Of a DNA stretch of 64,000 bases, positions 12,766 through 27,700 are shown one piece after another. The stretch is from Tomocerus qinae. Taxonomy: Eukaryota; Arthropoda; Collembola; Entomobryomorpha; Tomoceridae. The stretch covers positions 32,449,930-32,513,929 of the forward strand of contig CM034549.1 of NCBI GenBank assembly GCA_020055645.1, given 5' to 3'. The notes under the pieces are model-generated. The model was not told where the DNA came from and did no database searches. It saw only the letters and a program-made list of their open reading frames with translations. Positions within the stretch are counted from its first letter, which is position 1. The number at the start of each line of letters is the position of its first letter. Made by a program: the position numbers and the translations under genes.

Positions 12766-15700
12766 GTAAGTCCTTTTCAATTATATTCATATGCCAGACA
12801 AACTCCCTAGGTATTTCAATTAACCCCAGCATGCTGTAGCTCCACTTCAAAAATGAGCATCTCCGAAAATATTAAACAGGAGTCTCGTTATAATACATTA
12901 AATTGTTTAGTCAACCTTCATCATGATAAATCCTTTATTCAGCACACTATAGACCAAAATCGATAGGCATTATTAAGGGTAAAACCCATTGAGTCCTATA
13001 GACCCGAAAAAAGTTCGTAAAACATATTAGCATGTTTCCCATCCATGTAAAATTAGGTGCTGTGACATTGTATGACTATGTACATGCAATAAACAATGTA
13101 AATGTATCATAGTCTATCAGTGTAAAAATAACTTTCATGGAGATATGTTATCTTGGGGAAATATTCTCTTTCCCTGTCTGGGTAAACAACTGATCTTGTG
13201 GACTATTTGCGTCATCACGGCTAATATTATACATACTCATGTTGTACATTGTTATTACGACTGCCTACAACAAGAGATATGTAGTATTAAGGATAAGTAT
13301 TTATGATAATGGCTATAACAATGTTATAAAATTGTTATTTTCTGTTTTGTTAATCATTAGAGTTGCTTGCTTCCGAAAATGAATTATCTTTTCACTCTTT
13401 ATGCATAGTTGCAGAATGGTATTTTCCTAATTTAGTGTGATATAGAATCGATGTATTAATTGATTAATACTATAGATATATTGTAGTGATTATTAAAGGC
13501 GCCCACTATCGATTACATTCTCATGTCATGTTCATGTAGGTAGTGTTCCTGATTCACCCACTTGATGCAATATATTATTGTCAATGTGCTAACTATTGGG
13601 GCTTGTTGAAAAAAAATTGTTTGCCATATGTATATTTGGCGGACGTATTATACTTTCATTTCAACCATTATGTAATTGCATTATTATTACTGTATTATGC
13701 ATAGTTAGTGTAGGTAGATGGGTATATCCATTTTAATTGTGTAACAATAAGACAGAGATAAGGTTTTTGTAAGATGATTGCTTCCCAACTGATATGGTTG
13801 TTGTTTGTGGATAGAAAGGAAGCATGAGAATGATGAAATGACAGTCTGTCACACAGCAAGGTACTAATTATTTTGTTTTGATGTTTACAGTTGAATGTTA
13901 TCCGAAATGTGTCTCATGACGCTACGTTTGGATGTTTCTTCCATATTGAGTTTGGTCGACTGGCTGCTACTGGTCCAGGGCAGTTGAGTTTGAAAACTGA
14001 AGACAACAATATTGCCCAAAACATGCATCTTCTCATTCTCAAGTAATTTTACATGCTTTTATACTCTTTTCCCCTTTAGGCTCGTCTACTATTACTACTT
14101 AGTTGTATATAGAATAGAGAGCTTTGATGTTCGTAAAACGATCTTTAAATAAGTTATCAGTATGTAAATATCCGTGTATTTATCTGTGGAGGCGTTTATG
14201 TAGGATGGCAATTAAAATGGGAGGACTTGCGCGTTTGAAGTAATACCATCTTTTCATGCTCTGTAGTCTAATGCCTCAGTCTTAGCTATGCACATGTCTT
14301 GCTTACATAGACAGACTCGACATGCGGAATTAGAATATTTAGCTTAAAAGGACAAGTGGACACGGGGTCATTGCCAAGGAAAGAAAGAAAAACGCCTGAG
14401 ACATTTGCATCAAACCTTCGCCGCATTGCATGCATATTAGTACTTATGTAAATCAAACTGAGCTCTGAATGTTTGTATAGTTTCTAAGTAAGCAAATCAT
14501 TGCACAATAAACTCTGCTCATTTTCTTTTTATTATCCACTTCACTGTTGGTAATTTTATTTTTGGCTGTAAAACCCGGATTTATTTTTTCTTTGCTAATA
14601 CTAATCCTGGTAAAATCCAATTTTTTCCACTTTAGTCAGGAACTGGTGGATTTGATTGATTGCTCTGAAATAAACGGATTAAATTAGAATTCCTAGCTCA
14701 CATTTATTCATGTGGAATAGATAACTTTGCTAGTTGTAGTGCTAGTGCGTATGGTAGTACTAGTTTATAGTAAGAGGTTTGTCTTCATTTATGTGTTGAG
14801 CAATTTCCAAATCAGTGTTAGTTAATTAATGTAGAGGAATATACCAGAATAAATAGCAAGATTTAAATATTATCCCGTACTTAATAATAATGACTATAAT
14901 GAGGTGTGGCTATTTTTAGTTCGTATGCCTATTAATAACCAGGAAAGCCATCGCATATTATATTATTGCAATTACCAGACAGATTAGCTGCGTAATTAAT
15001 GGTTTACCGTTCAACTGTATCGATATCTGTTGTTGGGTTCTTAGAAGTCATAATCCATTATTAACAATAATTATTACATAGGTATTATATTGCTGCAAAT
15101 GCTGTAGATGGAATATGTAATTTAACCTTAATATCTGTAATTTACAATGGTACTTTTATCTATACATAATTATTATGGCATTACCATGCACAGGTAAAAG
15201 CAGGTAATGTACATACAACAATATTTTATACATATGGTATCTTGCAGCAATTACGCTCTAATTGTCTTCTAGTATTTGATTGATGCAATTCTGATTTTTC
15301 TATTGTCATTTATTCCATTTTCTATCTGTAGTATTTACGACGAGACGACGTGATTACGGTTTATAGTAAATAGCTGACGATGTATTTATCGTGATTCGTC
15401 TAGAATAACCTTTAGAAATCGGATATTGGGGACCGAGTGATAGTAGCTCTCCTTCTATATCATAAATAAATTACTCATGAGTCATTACTGGCAGTCAACC
15501 TTCTACATACGTATATCTGTGTTTACATTTACTAGGAGTATAAATGCTACTGTTTACCTACCCGGGCATAGCATTTCTGAGAAAGAAAAAATTCGGAGAA
15601 CTGTTATTTCATTCATTCCGGTCGCTAACGATAAATACATAAATATTGGCAATCAGTAAGCTTAGCGGTAGTGGGACTACGTAAATAATGTATCTAGATT

Positions 15701-18700
15701 AGGGAATGTTTATGGGTTCAAATTCACAAAAGTATATTAGCTGTAGTGGGCCGATGGTTATTCTATGCTGTATTACTTCCTCCTTTTCGTGGTTCTTATT
15801 GCTGGCAAGGCTAGTGCGCATTTTCCTAACTGTTGTGTTGTGTTGGTGGTTTGTAAGGAATTTTGTATTCCCTGGAATGCATGTGCGTCATTGCCGAACT
15901 CTGTTAGAGGTAAGTTTACGTCTACTAGAGCTAGACAGCAATAAGTCAATTTTCTGTTTTTCTGAGTGCTACTTGGTAGTCTGTCTGTTATGTTAGCAAT
16001 GTGGATCACAACACAGCATATGTGATTTGTACAGCGCAGTTTCGACTTACACTCACAATTAGGCTGACGGAATCTAGTCTAGTGCCTCTCTCCATTTAGA
16101 AAAGGTAATGAAATTAAATGCTGTTTGATGTTTGAAGGATTTATGTACATAGCACTCTCTTCTATTAAATCAACTAAGTTTCGACTAATGAAGTTATGCC
16201 CAGCGCACTTTAGAAGTGTTCTAGTTCTAAATAATTGCATACTGATTATGAACATAAAGTTATTATTTAGTTAGATATTGAGAGAAGTAGCGAGCAAATG
16301 ACTAATGTCTGTTTTAAGGCAATTACGAACACCATTCTAACACCTGGAATCATTAGTACAGATAGCTCCAATTAATAATTATCTTAGTTCTGTTCTGAGA
16401 CATAATGGTTTCACTTTTTAGAAATTGAGAATGATAAGAGGCGTTAAAAGTTTTCTGAAGATGACACGACAGGATCTAAGATCCAGTAACCTCAACTATA
16501 TCGGCGGAATGCAATGAGGCTCAAAATTGCATTCATCATACAAAATAGCTGTAAATGATGAGAGTAAGCAGGTCTGAATGAAATTCATATAATCATAACA
16601 TAACTCATTTTGTCTGCCTTCCTGTTTGGGTAGGTGGACATAGACAAACACTGAATCATGATTTGTAGAGCTATTTAATAATGCATTAGGAGTAGGACGT
16701 GTTACTAACTATATCTAATAGCTTCCAAGTAATTGGGTGGGATGTATTTTCTGAGTGACAGACCATATTCTCCGAACCGTTGCACTCTGCATAATAAATG
16801 TCCCTCATTTGGTCAAATGCCTTAAAGTTGTTCCGGGACTTTTGTAAATAAGGTTTCCCTCACGGGGTTTGAACCGTAGTGCGGCTCTTATCAAAGTAGA
16901 TGCCATACCCCTGCCCCCTAAAACACTCTGGCCAATTGCATCCGAATGTTGACTTTTTCAGAAGGCTAATAAATAGGTCCTTTTAATCTCGATTCAAATT
17001 ATGAAAATTCAATGCATATAATTGCAATTTTCAGTAGAAAGTAAAAATCTCCAGAAAAGTGATATTTTCAATTTTCATGCAGTTAAAAAATTGTGCATCA
17101 AATGTACAATGAATGGATGAGGCAAATATAGTGCAGTGCAGAATACATATTATAAGTATCTGTAGTGAATGTTGATACAAGCGTACCTTATTACATAGGA
17201 AAAATATTCCGCGAGCTAAGTGGGGTGAGATATGGATGTCAAAAATGGGTTTGGAATGCTGACTCATTTACTCAGTGAGTGCATAGAAACTGACAGTGAA
17301 ATATTTGAGCATTCGGTTGGAAATTATTGCTGATCTGATCATGCCAGGGCAGTTGAGTCATTTGTTTACTTTACACTGTCTCATTTTGGCTGAGTAGTGG
17401 CAATCTGTAGCTACTACTACAAAAGATGCTCTCCTGATAAAATATCTACGACTGAAAATATAAAATAATGAGAGAGGGAAAGTACAATAAACGATTCGTT
17501 AATATTTATAGTCATTCACTGTGTAGAAGAACGTCTCAGTCAGATTCAGCAAAGTCAAGGCAGATTATGTCTAAATTTAGAAAAAGTGTACTGCTGACTC
17601 CTTAGGCATTATGGCGGAGAAGAAAAAGTTAAAGCCTGACTGTTGTGTCATTCATAGCATAACAAAGTTCAGAAGTGGTTCAGACAAGGATTTACAACCC
17701 AGACGAAATCGTCAACGAGATGAGAAGAGCAGTAAAGCGTGAAAAGCGAAAGATAAAAAGGTGATCAAAGTTTAAATAGGAAGATCTTCGTGACATGTCA
17801 TTACTAGTCGTACTACTCAAGTGCTTTACGACTCTTGTTCCCCTACTAATGCTATTATACCATGCTTTCCTTTGGATTGGCTTACTTAGGAAAACTATCT
17901 GTTAATACATTTATTCCTTAGGGAAGACACTTGATGAAGCGTACAAGTTAGAGTTATTATAAGTACAAGATAAGACTACGTGCCTCGTTTACAGCTTTTT
18001 TATTCCTCGCAAACCCACGCAAGGTCAATTAAAGCGGGTAAATTAAGGACCTGATACTACGAGGAAGGGAAGACTTAGTAATACTAAGTTAGCATCGCTG
18101 GATTCCAGTGCGGCTTATTAGCAAAGATTTCCATAGGGTTGGTTTCTAATGCTATTGTTTTAATATAATGTGGTACTATTAGGTATAATTTGCAGCTAGG
18201 TTTCCGCTTTGGTTTTCCTCTGCTGTACTATCTATGTAGTACGAGTTTCGTTTCGACTTCATTCTGAATTGAATCATAATGCTAGTTATTTTTTAGTAGA
18301 GCTGAATCATGTGGCTTCTTTATGGCTTTTGAAAGCAGCAAAATAGAGCAATATAAATTTCTTACAGTTTGGATGTCTTTTGGTTGTCTTTTGGTTGCCC
18401 GTCGTCGGTCATACTTAGCGATTACCGACTGAGTGTTGATAAGATATCTTTTTAAATGAACATTCTTCCATATGGATTCCCAGGATGCATATGTGTGGTG
18501 GCATATGAAACCAAATTTTGTATTGTGTGAATGAACTGGGAATGGTTCTGAAACAGAACAATAATATTTTAGTTGCGTTCCATTTGGTTATGTAAAACCA
18601 CAAGGAATGTCGTATTGTGTGTATTATTTGGTTGGTGATTAGTAGTAGGGAGGAAAGGAGAGTAAGTAAAGCAAATGAGGATTTTGCAGGACATTGACTG

Positions 18701-21700
18701 GAGACTGGAAGAGTACTGTAAAAAGTATTACATTCCGTCCAGACGATAAGGCTGGATAGCACTATGGACAAAAAGAGTCTGTATATACTGTAGTAATTCT
18801 TACATGAATGACTTTTGGCCATATCATTCCCTATGCTACTAACTTATTTACTATATTGGCTGATGACATGGAATGTCTTGTACGTAGACAGAGATATGGG
18901 CGGATCTCCGTCATAAAACAGACCGTAAAACAGAAGAGAGATTCGATTTCATTGTAAAAAGTCAAATATCTGAATAATCTGACAATGCAGCATGTGCTGT
19001 CTGATATCTCCGACTCTAGCATCTGCAATATTCAATTGCATTTTCTTTATCTGCACACTGTCTCCATGTATATTTATACTCTATCTGCAGGGTTTTGCAT
19101 AAGAACGATAATGGTAGCACTGTACATACAAATATAATACATAACTGGTAACAACTAGTACAAATGCAGTCTAGTTTTATTATTATGCATCCTACACATA
19201 TTATCTCCTTTTGGTAAACCTGAGTAATTTACTAATCACTAATCCCGCGTTATAATAATTGAGCTGATGATCTATTTACATTAGTAGAAGGAGAAATCTA
19301 ATGGTTAGTGGTCTGGCAATATCATCATAGTATACGTCTGAAAGCATTACATGTAGACGTGAGGAGACATTACTAATTGGATTATGTCATGTTTCGTGTT
19401 TTTGTATTTAGATGAGCGGAGATGACTATTTAGTATTTAGCTCGTAGAACTATATTTACTTATGATTGTGATGAAATCGTTGGCTATAAGAATGATATTA
19501 TATTTATTGCCAACTAAATACATAGTAGTCAGTGACAATTACATACATACTATATAGAGCACTACCATAATAATGAGTGTGAATGCAGTATACCAATCAG
19601 TTGGTTTTTTGGGACTGGTCTAGGAGATTGCACAGAGTGGGATGTAGTATGTAGTTGTATGCATTATATGATGGAAGGCGAACGCGCGCATAAAACGCAG
19701 TATGCTGACCTTGTCTTATGAATTAGGAGTCGCAATGGAAAACGACGAAAATGCCAAACACCAAATTTCGCCATAGACCCTGAGAAGGATGTAATGCAAC
19801 GTTCTCTGCGGATTACTTTTATAGGATTTAAGTAGCTAATATGCCAGTACTACTATTATGCTTTACGACTCCTTTGTCCCTTTCAAAATGAACATGTAAA
19901 CATAACGTAAACTTGTCTGTTGTTGTGCTTTGCTCTGGGTCACCATGATATTTCGCTGTGACTGACAATTTACAATTGCCATGTGTCAATTTTGTGGACG
20001 TCACATGGAAAGGGAAAAGTGAATGAGAGAGTGACTAAAGGTATGCGATCTTTTGTTGTTTTGTCGAGTGGACGTTTTTGAATGTCCATAATTAGAGAGA
20101 AGGTACCTATGGCAGGAGTGTTTTCCAATGAATCACTCTTTACGTAACAAACGTTGTGTGCTCTACCGTTGTGGAATTCAGATTCAAAAACGTTGTTGTT
20201 TTGTTGGCATGCATATTAATCTGCCTGCATTTCTGCACTGAAATGAACTATGGTAGAAAAATATTATTGTTAGCGAGGATTATAAATAAAAGACTGGTTT
20301 TGTGTCATAGTTAGTGTTGAACTAGATAGAAGCAAGCTTATTAGATGCAGAGATACGATACATAGGTACAATAAAGTATTTTAGTAGGCATGTGCTACTT
20401 GCTACATAGATAGTTCTTTCCTCCCGTGCACAATGTGAGTGAGGTACTCGTATACAATATTATAATAGTATATAGGGGAGTAGATTGTTTTGATCATTTC
20501 GTGAACGGAAAGAGGTAGAGAGGAGAGAACGTTTCTTTTCTGCGTATTACCAAATTGCATGTATAAGCTCATTAGACGAAGTGCGCAGTAAAGTCAATTC
20601 AATTCAAGCCACGCCAAGTCTTGCTAGGTAAATAACTTAGGCCGAGGTAGTTCTACGTAGCACTTGGCTGTACATACATACAGTAGAATATTGTAAACAC
20701 TATCACATGCAGACTTATGCAGTTTCTTCTTTACAACTACGTAATAAAAATGTGTGTGTGTCCATTATTTGTAGGTAGGTGTATAGCCATGCTATAGAAG
20801 TATGTAAATATGTTTTTGTATTTCTACGTTGATGTAGTGTAAAAGATTCGTTATCGGTTCAGGTAAATGATAGTGATGATACGATAGTGAGTGATAGAGC
20901 TCAAGACGATTACTTACCTACCTTGTCTTCATCATCATCAGCCAACGCAGCGTAGTAGGCTTATTTATCTTAAAATGTACATTAAGGTATTTGTGTCTGA
21001 AATGTGCATGGATAGGTATGCGTAGGCTTTACCGTGAGAAAATACTTTACAGGTTGTTGTGATTCGGCTTGCTTATTTTGCTGCGTTGTTGTTGTAACGT
21101 AACTCATCACTTTGATATGGTGGGATGGATGAGATGAATCTTTTAATTGGAATTTGTATAGGAGGCTTATTTATTAAGACTTACCTAGGTAAATATACCC
21201 AGTGAGGTAAATAAATTGGCAAAACCCAGCGGAATTACTCTTTGTCTTTTTATGAAGGTCAGTGAAGTATGAAAGTTGAATAGACGACATAATATTATTT
21301 ATGTCTGTTGTGCGAAATTGAAATTACATTATAATATCTACCTGACTTCATAATAAGTCCACGTAAGCACTACCTGCTTTGTTAAAATGTCTTTTTCCAG
21401 GAATTGATACGAATTCAGATTTGGTACCTTACGACTGCTATTGTATTATTGTATTCATAAGATGTGTACTGTACACAAGCCTAGTTAGAGCTTTAAAAAA
21501 TCTATTATCTAGTACCTAAATGCACGTGGACTGACTAAGGAGTTAATGTGCGGAAAGCTAAATGGATTAATTAAATAGGCAGCAAAGCCTACTGAGAATA
21601 ACAAAATAAATCGGGCATTCATCTTTTCCTCAGAATTGTTCTTTTTTTACCAGGAAAGTACAAGCTTGCTATGGTGCTGGTTGTGCACACATATGCAACA

Positions 21701-24700
21701 AACCATGAATTATGCTCATTATGAATTAATTGTAAGGACATTTGGACGTTTGCGAATATGTGAAGTCGTTCGTCCGTCACTTTGTACATTGCCCTCGTCT
21801 TTTTATTGACATTAATTATTTTCAGAAAGGTATTTTTAGACTCGTCTGGCATTTAGAATGGAACAAACTATAGTTGATGTTTAGGTAGATGCGGAAAAAT
21901 ACTTGGAGTCTGCACTTTGAAGGACGTGGGTGTTAAATGGAAGATATTGTGTAAAATCGAGATTTTATGTGATTGATAGATTCTTGGAAGTGTTTTCTGT
22001 CACATGGTTTAAGGGAAATGTACTGAACACTTTAACGAGAAGTTCCATTACCTCATAAAGTGCCGCACTAGAAAATGACATATACAGAGGAGTGACAGAC
22101 AGGTCAGTTGAATACAAACAAAGCCAAGCCCAAAGACTCTAACAACGCAGAAGATGGATATTTGCATATCTCTGTTTTTCTTGAATGTGCAGGCAGCCTT
22201 TTGTTTGCAGCTTGGCTAACTGTGGCAAATAGCACTAGCAAATTATAAGGTATTTTTACATTACACATAGCTTAGGTCAGCTTAGCTGCAGAGATGCAAA
22301 CGTGTAACAGTGTATCTCACCTGCGCATAAAAAACAAATTATTTACGACAGTCTGGCTTTGTGTCTTATCTCTTTAGAAAAGTTGTGAAAAAGGAGTCAA
22401 CTAGTCTGGTACGATGGTGATCGAGCATGATGAAACGTGCCTCTACCTTTCTAATAGATTTGCATGTAATTGTTCTCTGTTGACTATACATGAGCATCAT
22501 TATTTCTATTCTAACTGTGCTTAAAGTTTCGCAAGATTAAGAATTGGACATCTAGGTAAATATTTAGAAGGAAAATATTAATTTGTCTATTTGTTTGGAG
22601 GGAGCTTTATTGTTAACAATAATTATGATGCTATTATGATGTTTTTATGATTTGGAACATGTTTATTATTGTAAACATTAGGCATACACGTGTGCAATAT
22701 CAAGGTTAAAGTAGTTTATTGAGTTTCTCATCAAAATTGCATAAAAATGTTTCAATGGATGTTTAGACGGTTAATATATAAAATAGCAACAAATGAAAGT
22801 GAATCAGAAATATAGCAAAGTAAATGTTCTGAGCTAGGGCCGGCAATTCCTTCCTGCTTTACTTAAGTGTGGAAATGGAAGAAGTCTCTGAATGGTAAAT
22901 AAACCTGTATGTTTCTATGTTTTCAGTCCAATGCACAAAAATTAATTTGAACAGGAACTTGACCGAATAAATACTGCAGAGCTTCAGTGTGTGCCTGTGA
23001 TAGTAATTAGCAATAGGTTCCCACACACATACACTTGTGCTTTTGTGTAGATAACTCGAGTTGTACTGGTAGGTACGTCATAATGATGGTAATAATACGA
23101 TATAATGTAATATGATATATAATCCTGTGAACCTTTTTATCTTTACTGCTTTTCTGTCAATCATGTAACGTGGAATAAATATATATCGAAGATTGTATCG
23201 AAGGCAGACAGACGTGCTGTAATTATCATCGTCTGGTGTTATATAAAGTACAGTTTTGTATATACGACGATGGTTAGTAGTGCGATGTGTAGGAGGAGGA
23301 GAGTTTTGCATATTGAATAGTATGAGTGAGGCATAAATACAGTTCAGTACATAAATGAATTGCCATTTGCCATAATGACCCTGGTAGTTGCTCTTGTTGG
23401 AGAGTAGAACTTGACTTGGCTCAATGACTTTGTTATGTTGTGCTTTACTTTGCGACTTTGCATTGTTCTCGGCAATATCTGAAAGACACACTAGTCCATA
23501 ACACTTCCATGCAATATATATAGATAGAGGGAATTAAGCACGTTTGCTTATGGAAATGGATTTGGCCATTTATTTGTATTCCTGTTAGTTGTTTTGTTAT
23601 TGAAACTGAATTGATGTCATGTCCGTATCCTTTTAAATAAACAGAAGAACATCGTGGGCTGTTCATTGTAGCTATACAATACTGGACTGGACTGTGTTAG
23701 GTTGAGACAGACAAAAAGAGTTCGGATTCCTAGCATAAGCAAACAATAGAAATGTGGATTCCCCGATGGACTATTTCTGGTATTGCTAATTGGCTGTGAG
23801 ACATTACCTTTTGTCTTTTTATTCGTCTGGCACTGGCGTTAGGTTTGGTTAAATTAGAATGCCTCTGCTATCCATGCATGTCCTTAAGCACTTAGTTACT
23901 GTAGAGGTGAGCTATGTTTTGTTTTTGTTGAAATGGATTGAGTCTCGTCCGGTATATTATGTTTTTGACGCAAGTCCAAAGTTCATTTTTGGGTTCCAAG
24001 AAGAGAGTGACTTGACTTGATTTTAGTAACAAGTAGAAAGTTAAGAGATATACATGAAACTACATGCTCTGCACTGTAAATACGTACAACGAGTGATTGT
24101 TGGCTTACAAATTACAACAAAGACTTCTTTATAACTTTGTATGACTGACTACTACACTAAATTCATTTTATGTATATGCAGATTACATAGCAGACTTGTT
24201 TGTTGTCGTGGCTTGCTTGCATTCATTACGACGAACATCGTTTGGCTCTGGAGTGGATGGAAGAAGGCTAAACTCTACCTACTTATACTATGTACTTGTA
24301 GTATAAGTAGTTTACTATTAGTTCGGTACCTCAACGAATATTCATTCTGTTTACTGAGATGAGTCTACGTATTTGCGTGTTATGCAATGAGGGACTCTGA
24401 TATTCTTAACTGCTTTTAAAGTATGTCTAGAACCAAGTGAACGGACAGGGCTTAGCTATCAACTTAATCGTAGACAAAGTAAGAGACTAACTGTTGTACG
24501 AATACATTACATAACAGACTCTGGGAACAGAATTGTGGATCTGGTCTGGAATTTTAGCTTGTCCTGCTTGTTCGATATAGATCTTCACGTGAGGAATCGA
24601 TGTTCGGGATCCGGTCCTCTTGTCATAGACGTGTACACACTAAATACGTATTCACACAGCAAACATCCAACATGATTATCTTCATATTATTATTATTATA

Positions 24701-27700
24701 GTCCTACTAAGTACATAGCTTACTTCACTAGATTCTGTGGATAAGAGGAAAGTGGATGTTTGCATGTCTCTTCAATTTCGAGTGCTCTTGAATTATTTAC
24801 CTGCTCCTTAAACTTATGCATTTTGCATGTACATGTACTACTAATCATTACTAATATAGTCAATGTTTTGCAAAACATGTAGGCATCTTGTTCAAGTTGC
24901 AAGTGCAAGTGCTTAGCACTGAATTATTCAGTCTTCTCAGTGAACGGCTCTAGAATATTATTAAGATGTAAATGCATAATCTATGATGAAATGAGACGAA
25001 AATTAGGTATTTCTGTTTGTTGTAAGTAAGTGTGCTGATAATCATTGGACTGAATTGGATCAACTAAGTGGGTGATAAAGTCAAGTTGGGAAAGGGGCAA
25101 GGAAAGAATCTCAGGAAAGGCCAGGCTACGATAACCTGTGCACCTTAAACACACAGGCTGGGACTTTGGAAATTGAGTGATGCAAATGTAGAGCTGAATT
25201 CATCAGAAATGATTATTGTACTGGCAGTTGGAGAACTGTATAGACATTGACACGAGATGTGGGGATGAGCTGGGGTTTTCCACTTCATTTTCTAATATGG
25301 CTTTTCTTGATAATATGTTTATTATATACATCAACTAATGGTGATGCCCTCATTGCTCTTTAAGGAAATCTTCTTCAATGTGAGCAATATTTATGCTCAG
25401 TCTGCAAAAATGTATTAACTTAGTGTTAGCATAAATTGTTGATAGGTTGAAGGAAATAAGTTAATTGCTATTTATCGCATTAAAAAAAGCCAAAAGATTG
25501 TAAAGGTTACACTTGGTGATAATTATAAGCTTGGATGGAGGAACAAGTGGTTAACATACATTTAATTATGCACCAACGCAACTTTGTGTGGTTGCAAGTT
25601 GCATTTCCATCATGTTCACTTTTCCATTCCAAAAGTTACTCAATTCTTCAAATTCTTTATTCTCAACTAATTGCATTTTTTGTCTATTTTGATTAGCTAG
25701 TTGTTTATGCAACTTGTGAGTATAACTGTTATATCTTAATGGGAATTGACAGAATAGGGTATTATTAATGCGGATAGGGAAAACGATTTGATTTATGTTG
25801 GAGTAATTTTAGTTCCTACTAATTCCACTTAGGTACATACTACAAGCGTCATTTATTATTTTATGTGACCATGTACATAACATGTGTAATATTAAGGAAA
25901 GTAATAGTCGCAATCGACTAGGTAATTGGAAGCAAGGTTCTTTAGAAAATATTTCAGAGAATTGTCTTGAAAACTTGCTCCAGTATATGCATTAATTTCA
26001 GTAACCAGTTTTCCGCTGATATATCACATTTTTGAGCAAAACACGGAGGCAGGGAAATCCTGGAGATTTTCCTTAAATGGAAGTAATATCTATACAGATA
26101 ATGTATACCTACCTAACTGTTATTCTATTACCATATGAATGTAAAGCGGTTTTTCAGCGATGGTGTTGACGTAGTTTTGTTCCATAAAAATGTGTCGAAT
26201 AGCAGTGTGATCAAAAGTAATACGTCATAGTAAATAGTTATTCAGGTGTTTAATTGTATTGCCATGTTGGGATGCATCTTTTAAGCATTGGAATGAAATC
26301 TACGATTTGTGGATAAAAATAGAAGCACTAATAGGTAATGGGTTGGGTAAGGACTATAACTGCAACCACAATCCTTGAGTTCAAAAAAAAAAGTTGTTTG
26401 TATAAAATTAAATGAGAAGCCATGAATGCTACAGCTGTGCAAATGAAGAAGACTTCGTTCATTGCACAATTCCAAATTCTACCGACCTATTAAAATGGTT
26501 TAGAGGTTGCAACTTTTCTGAACTTGATCTTGAGAGAATTTATTGTCTTTTCTTGATTGCCTTGTTGTGCATACTGAATCACAAATACTAAAGTGGCATT
26601 TGTAGCATACTTTGACGAAAACTGCTAATTTTAATTGGACCATGTCCACTTGAATATTTACTGAGAAATTTGATTAAACCCATTTGAAGTTGAAATGTGA
26701 CTTGGTTTTCCGTGTAGTATATAAATATTATTATTTATCCATGAATTAATCGCATTTTTATGTAAATGCGCAATAGGATATGGTTTGTAACTATTGTGTT
26801 TGTATAGCATGTAGTAAGTACACATAATCTGTTTTGTGGTTGACTGTTGTAGTATTTTAGTAATGAATTTCATTGATGTATGTGGTCTATTACTAAATGG
26901 AGCCGGATGTAGCAGCTTTCGTGTATTGTACAAAGTCATCATCTGAATCGTATTGATTATTTAAATGAATGAAGGTCGATATGGTAGTAGCTGTGCTTTA
27001 GCTTGTATTTAGTAAGTAGTAAGCATATTATTACGAATATTATTATAATGTGGTCTGCTGCCAGAGTTGGATTTGATGAGGATTTCAGGGGATTGATTAT
27101 TAGAAATTCGTCAGCATATGAATAAGTAATTAGAAGTGACAACGACCTCATCACGACGACATCATGAACGTTATGAGTGAATGAATTATTTTGTTCTAAC
27201 CATTTGTAGTAAATAAGCCCAATCTACATTAAAACACACGGACGACATAGAAGCTGACTCGACTGTTTTAATATGGCAATTTTGCTGGAAAGACGTTTGT
27301 CCATTTCTATGTAATCTTGATGTAGATTTGTGTTGATGCAGAAGAGTGGAAGGTTCCCTTCAGACAATCCGTATTAGAGTGGCAAGGGAAATAATGGCAT
27401 CTTTTAATATGAAATGAGTGTATTTAGATAGCTGTATTGTTATAATATGCATAGGGTATGTATGTAGATGGGTAGTATTATGTATTTGTGCTGTAGAACA
27501 AGTGTAGTGTGCAGTATTTATGCAAGCATAATAAATGCATTTATTTGGCTACCATTCATGAATTACTGGGAGAGAACACGTTAGAGAATGAGTTGTTTGA
27601 CTTGACTGACAAATTAGTTGGGTTGGTTGGTTTCGGCATAAAATGTGATATATAGCATGTGTGTGGGTTGTTCTTATTCTTTCTGTGATTTGGAAACTGC

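Noticed and set aside
18415-18822. 135-codon minus-strand open frame in the giant intron
   Set aside because: No recognisable domain, an AT-driven composition, no conserved motif and no clear splice context. Probably chance.
23078-23491. 137-codon minus-strand open frame
   Set aside because: No family resemblance, and it overlaps another random frame at 23445-23666. Composition is typical of non-coding DNA.
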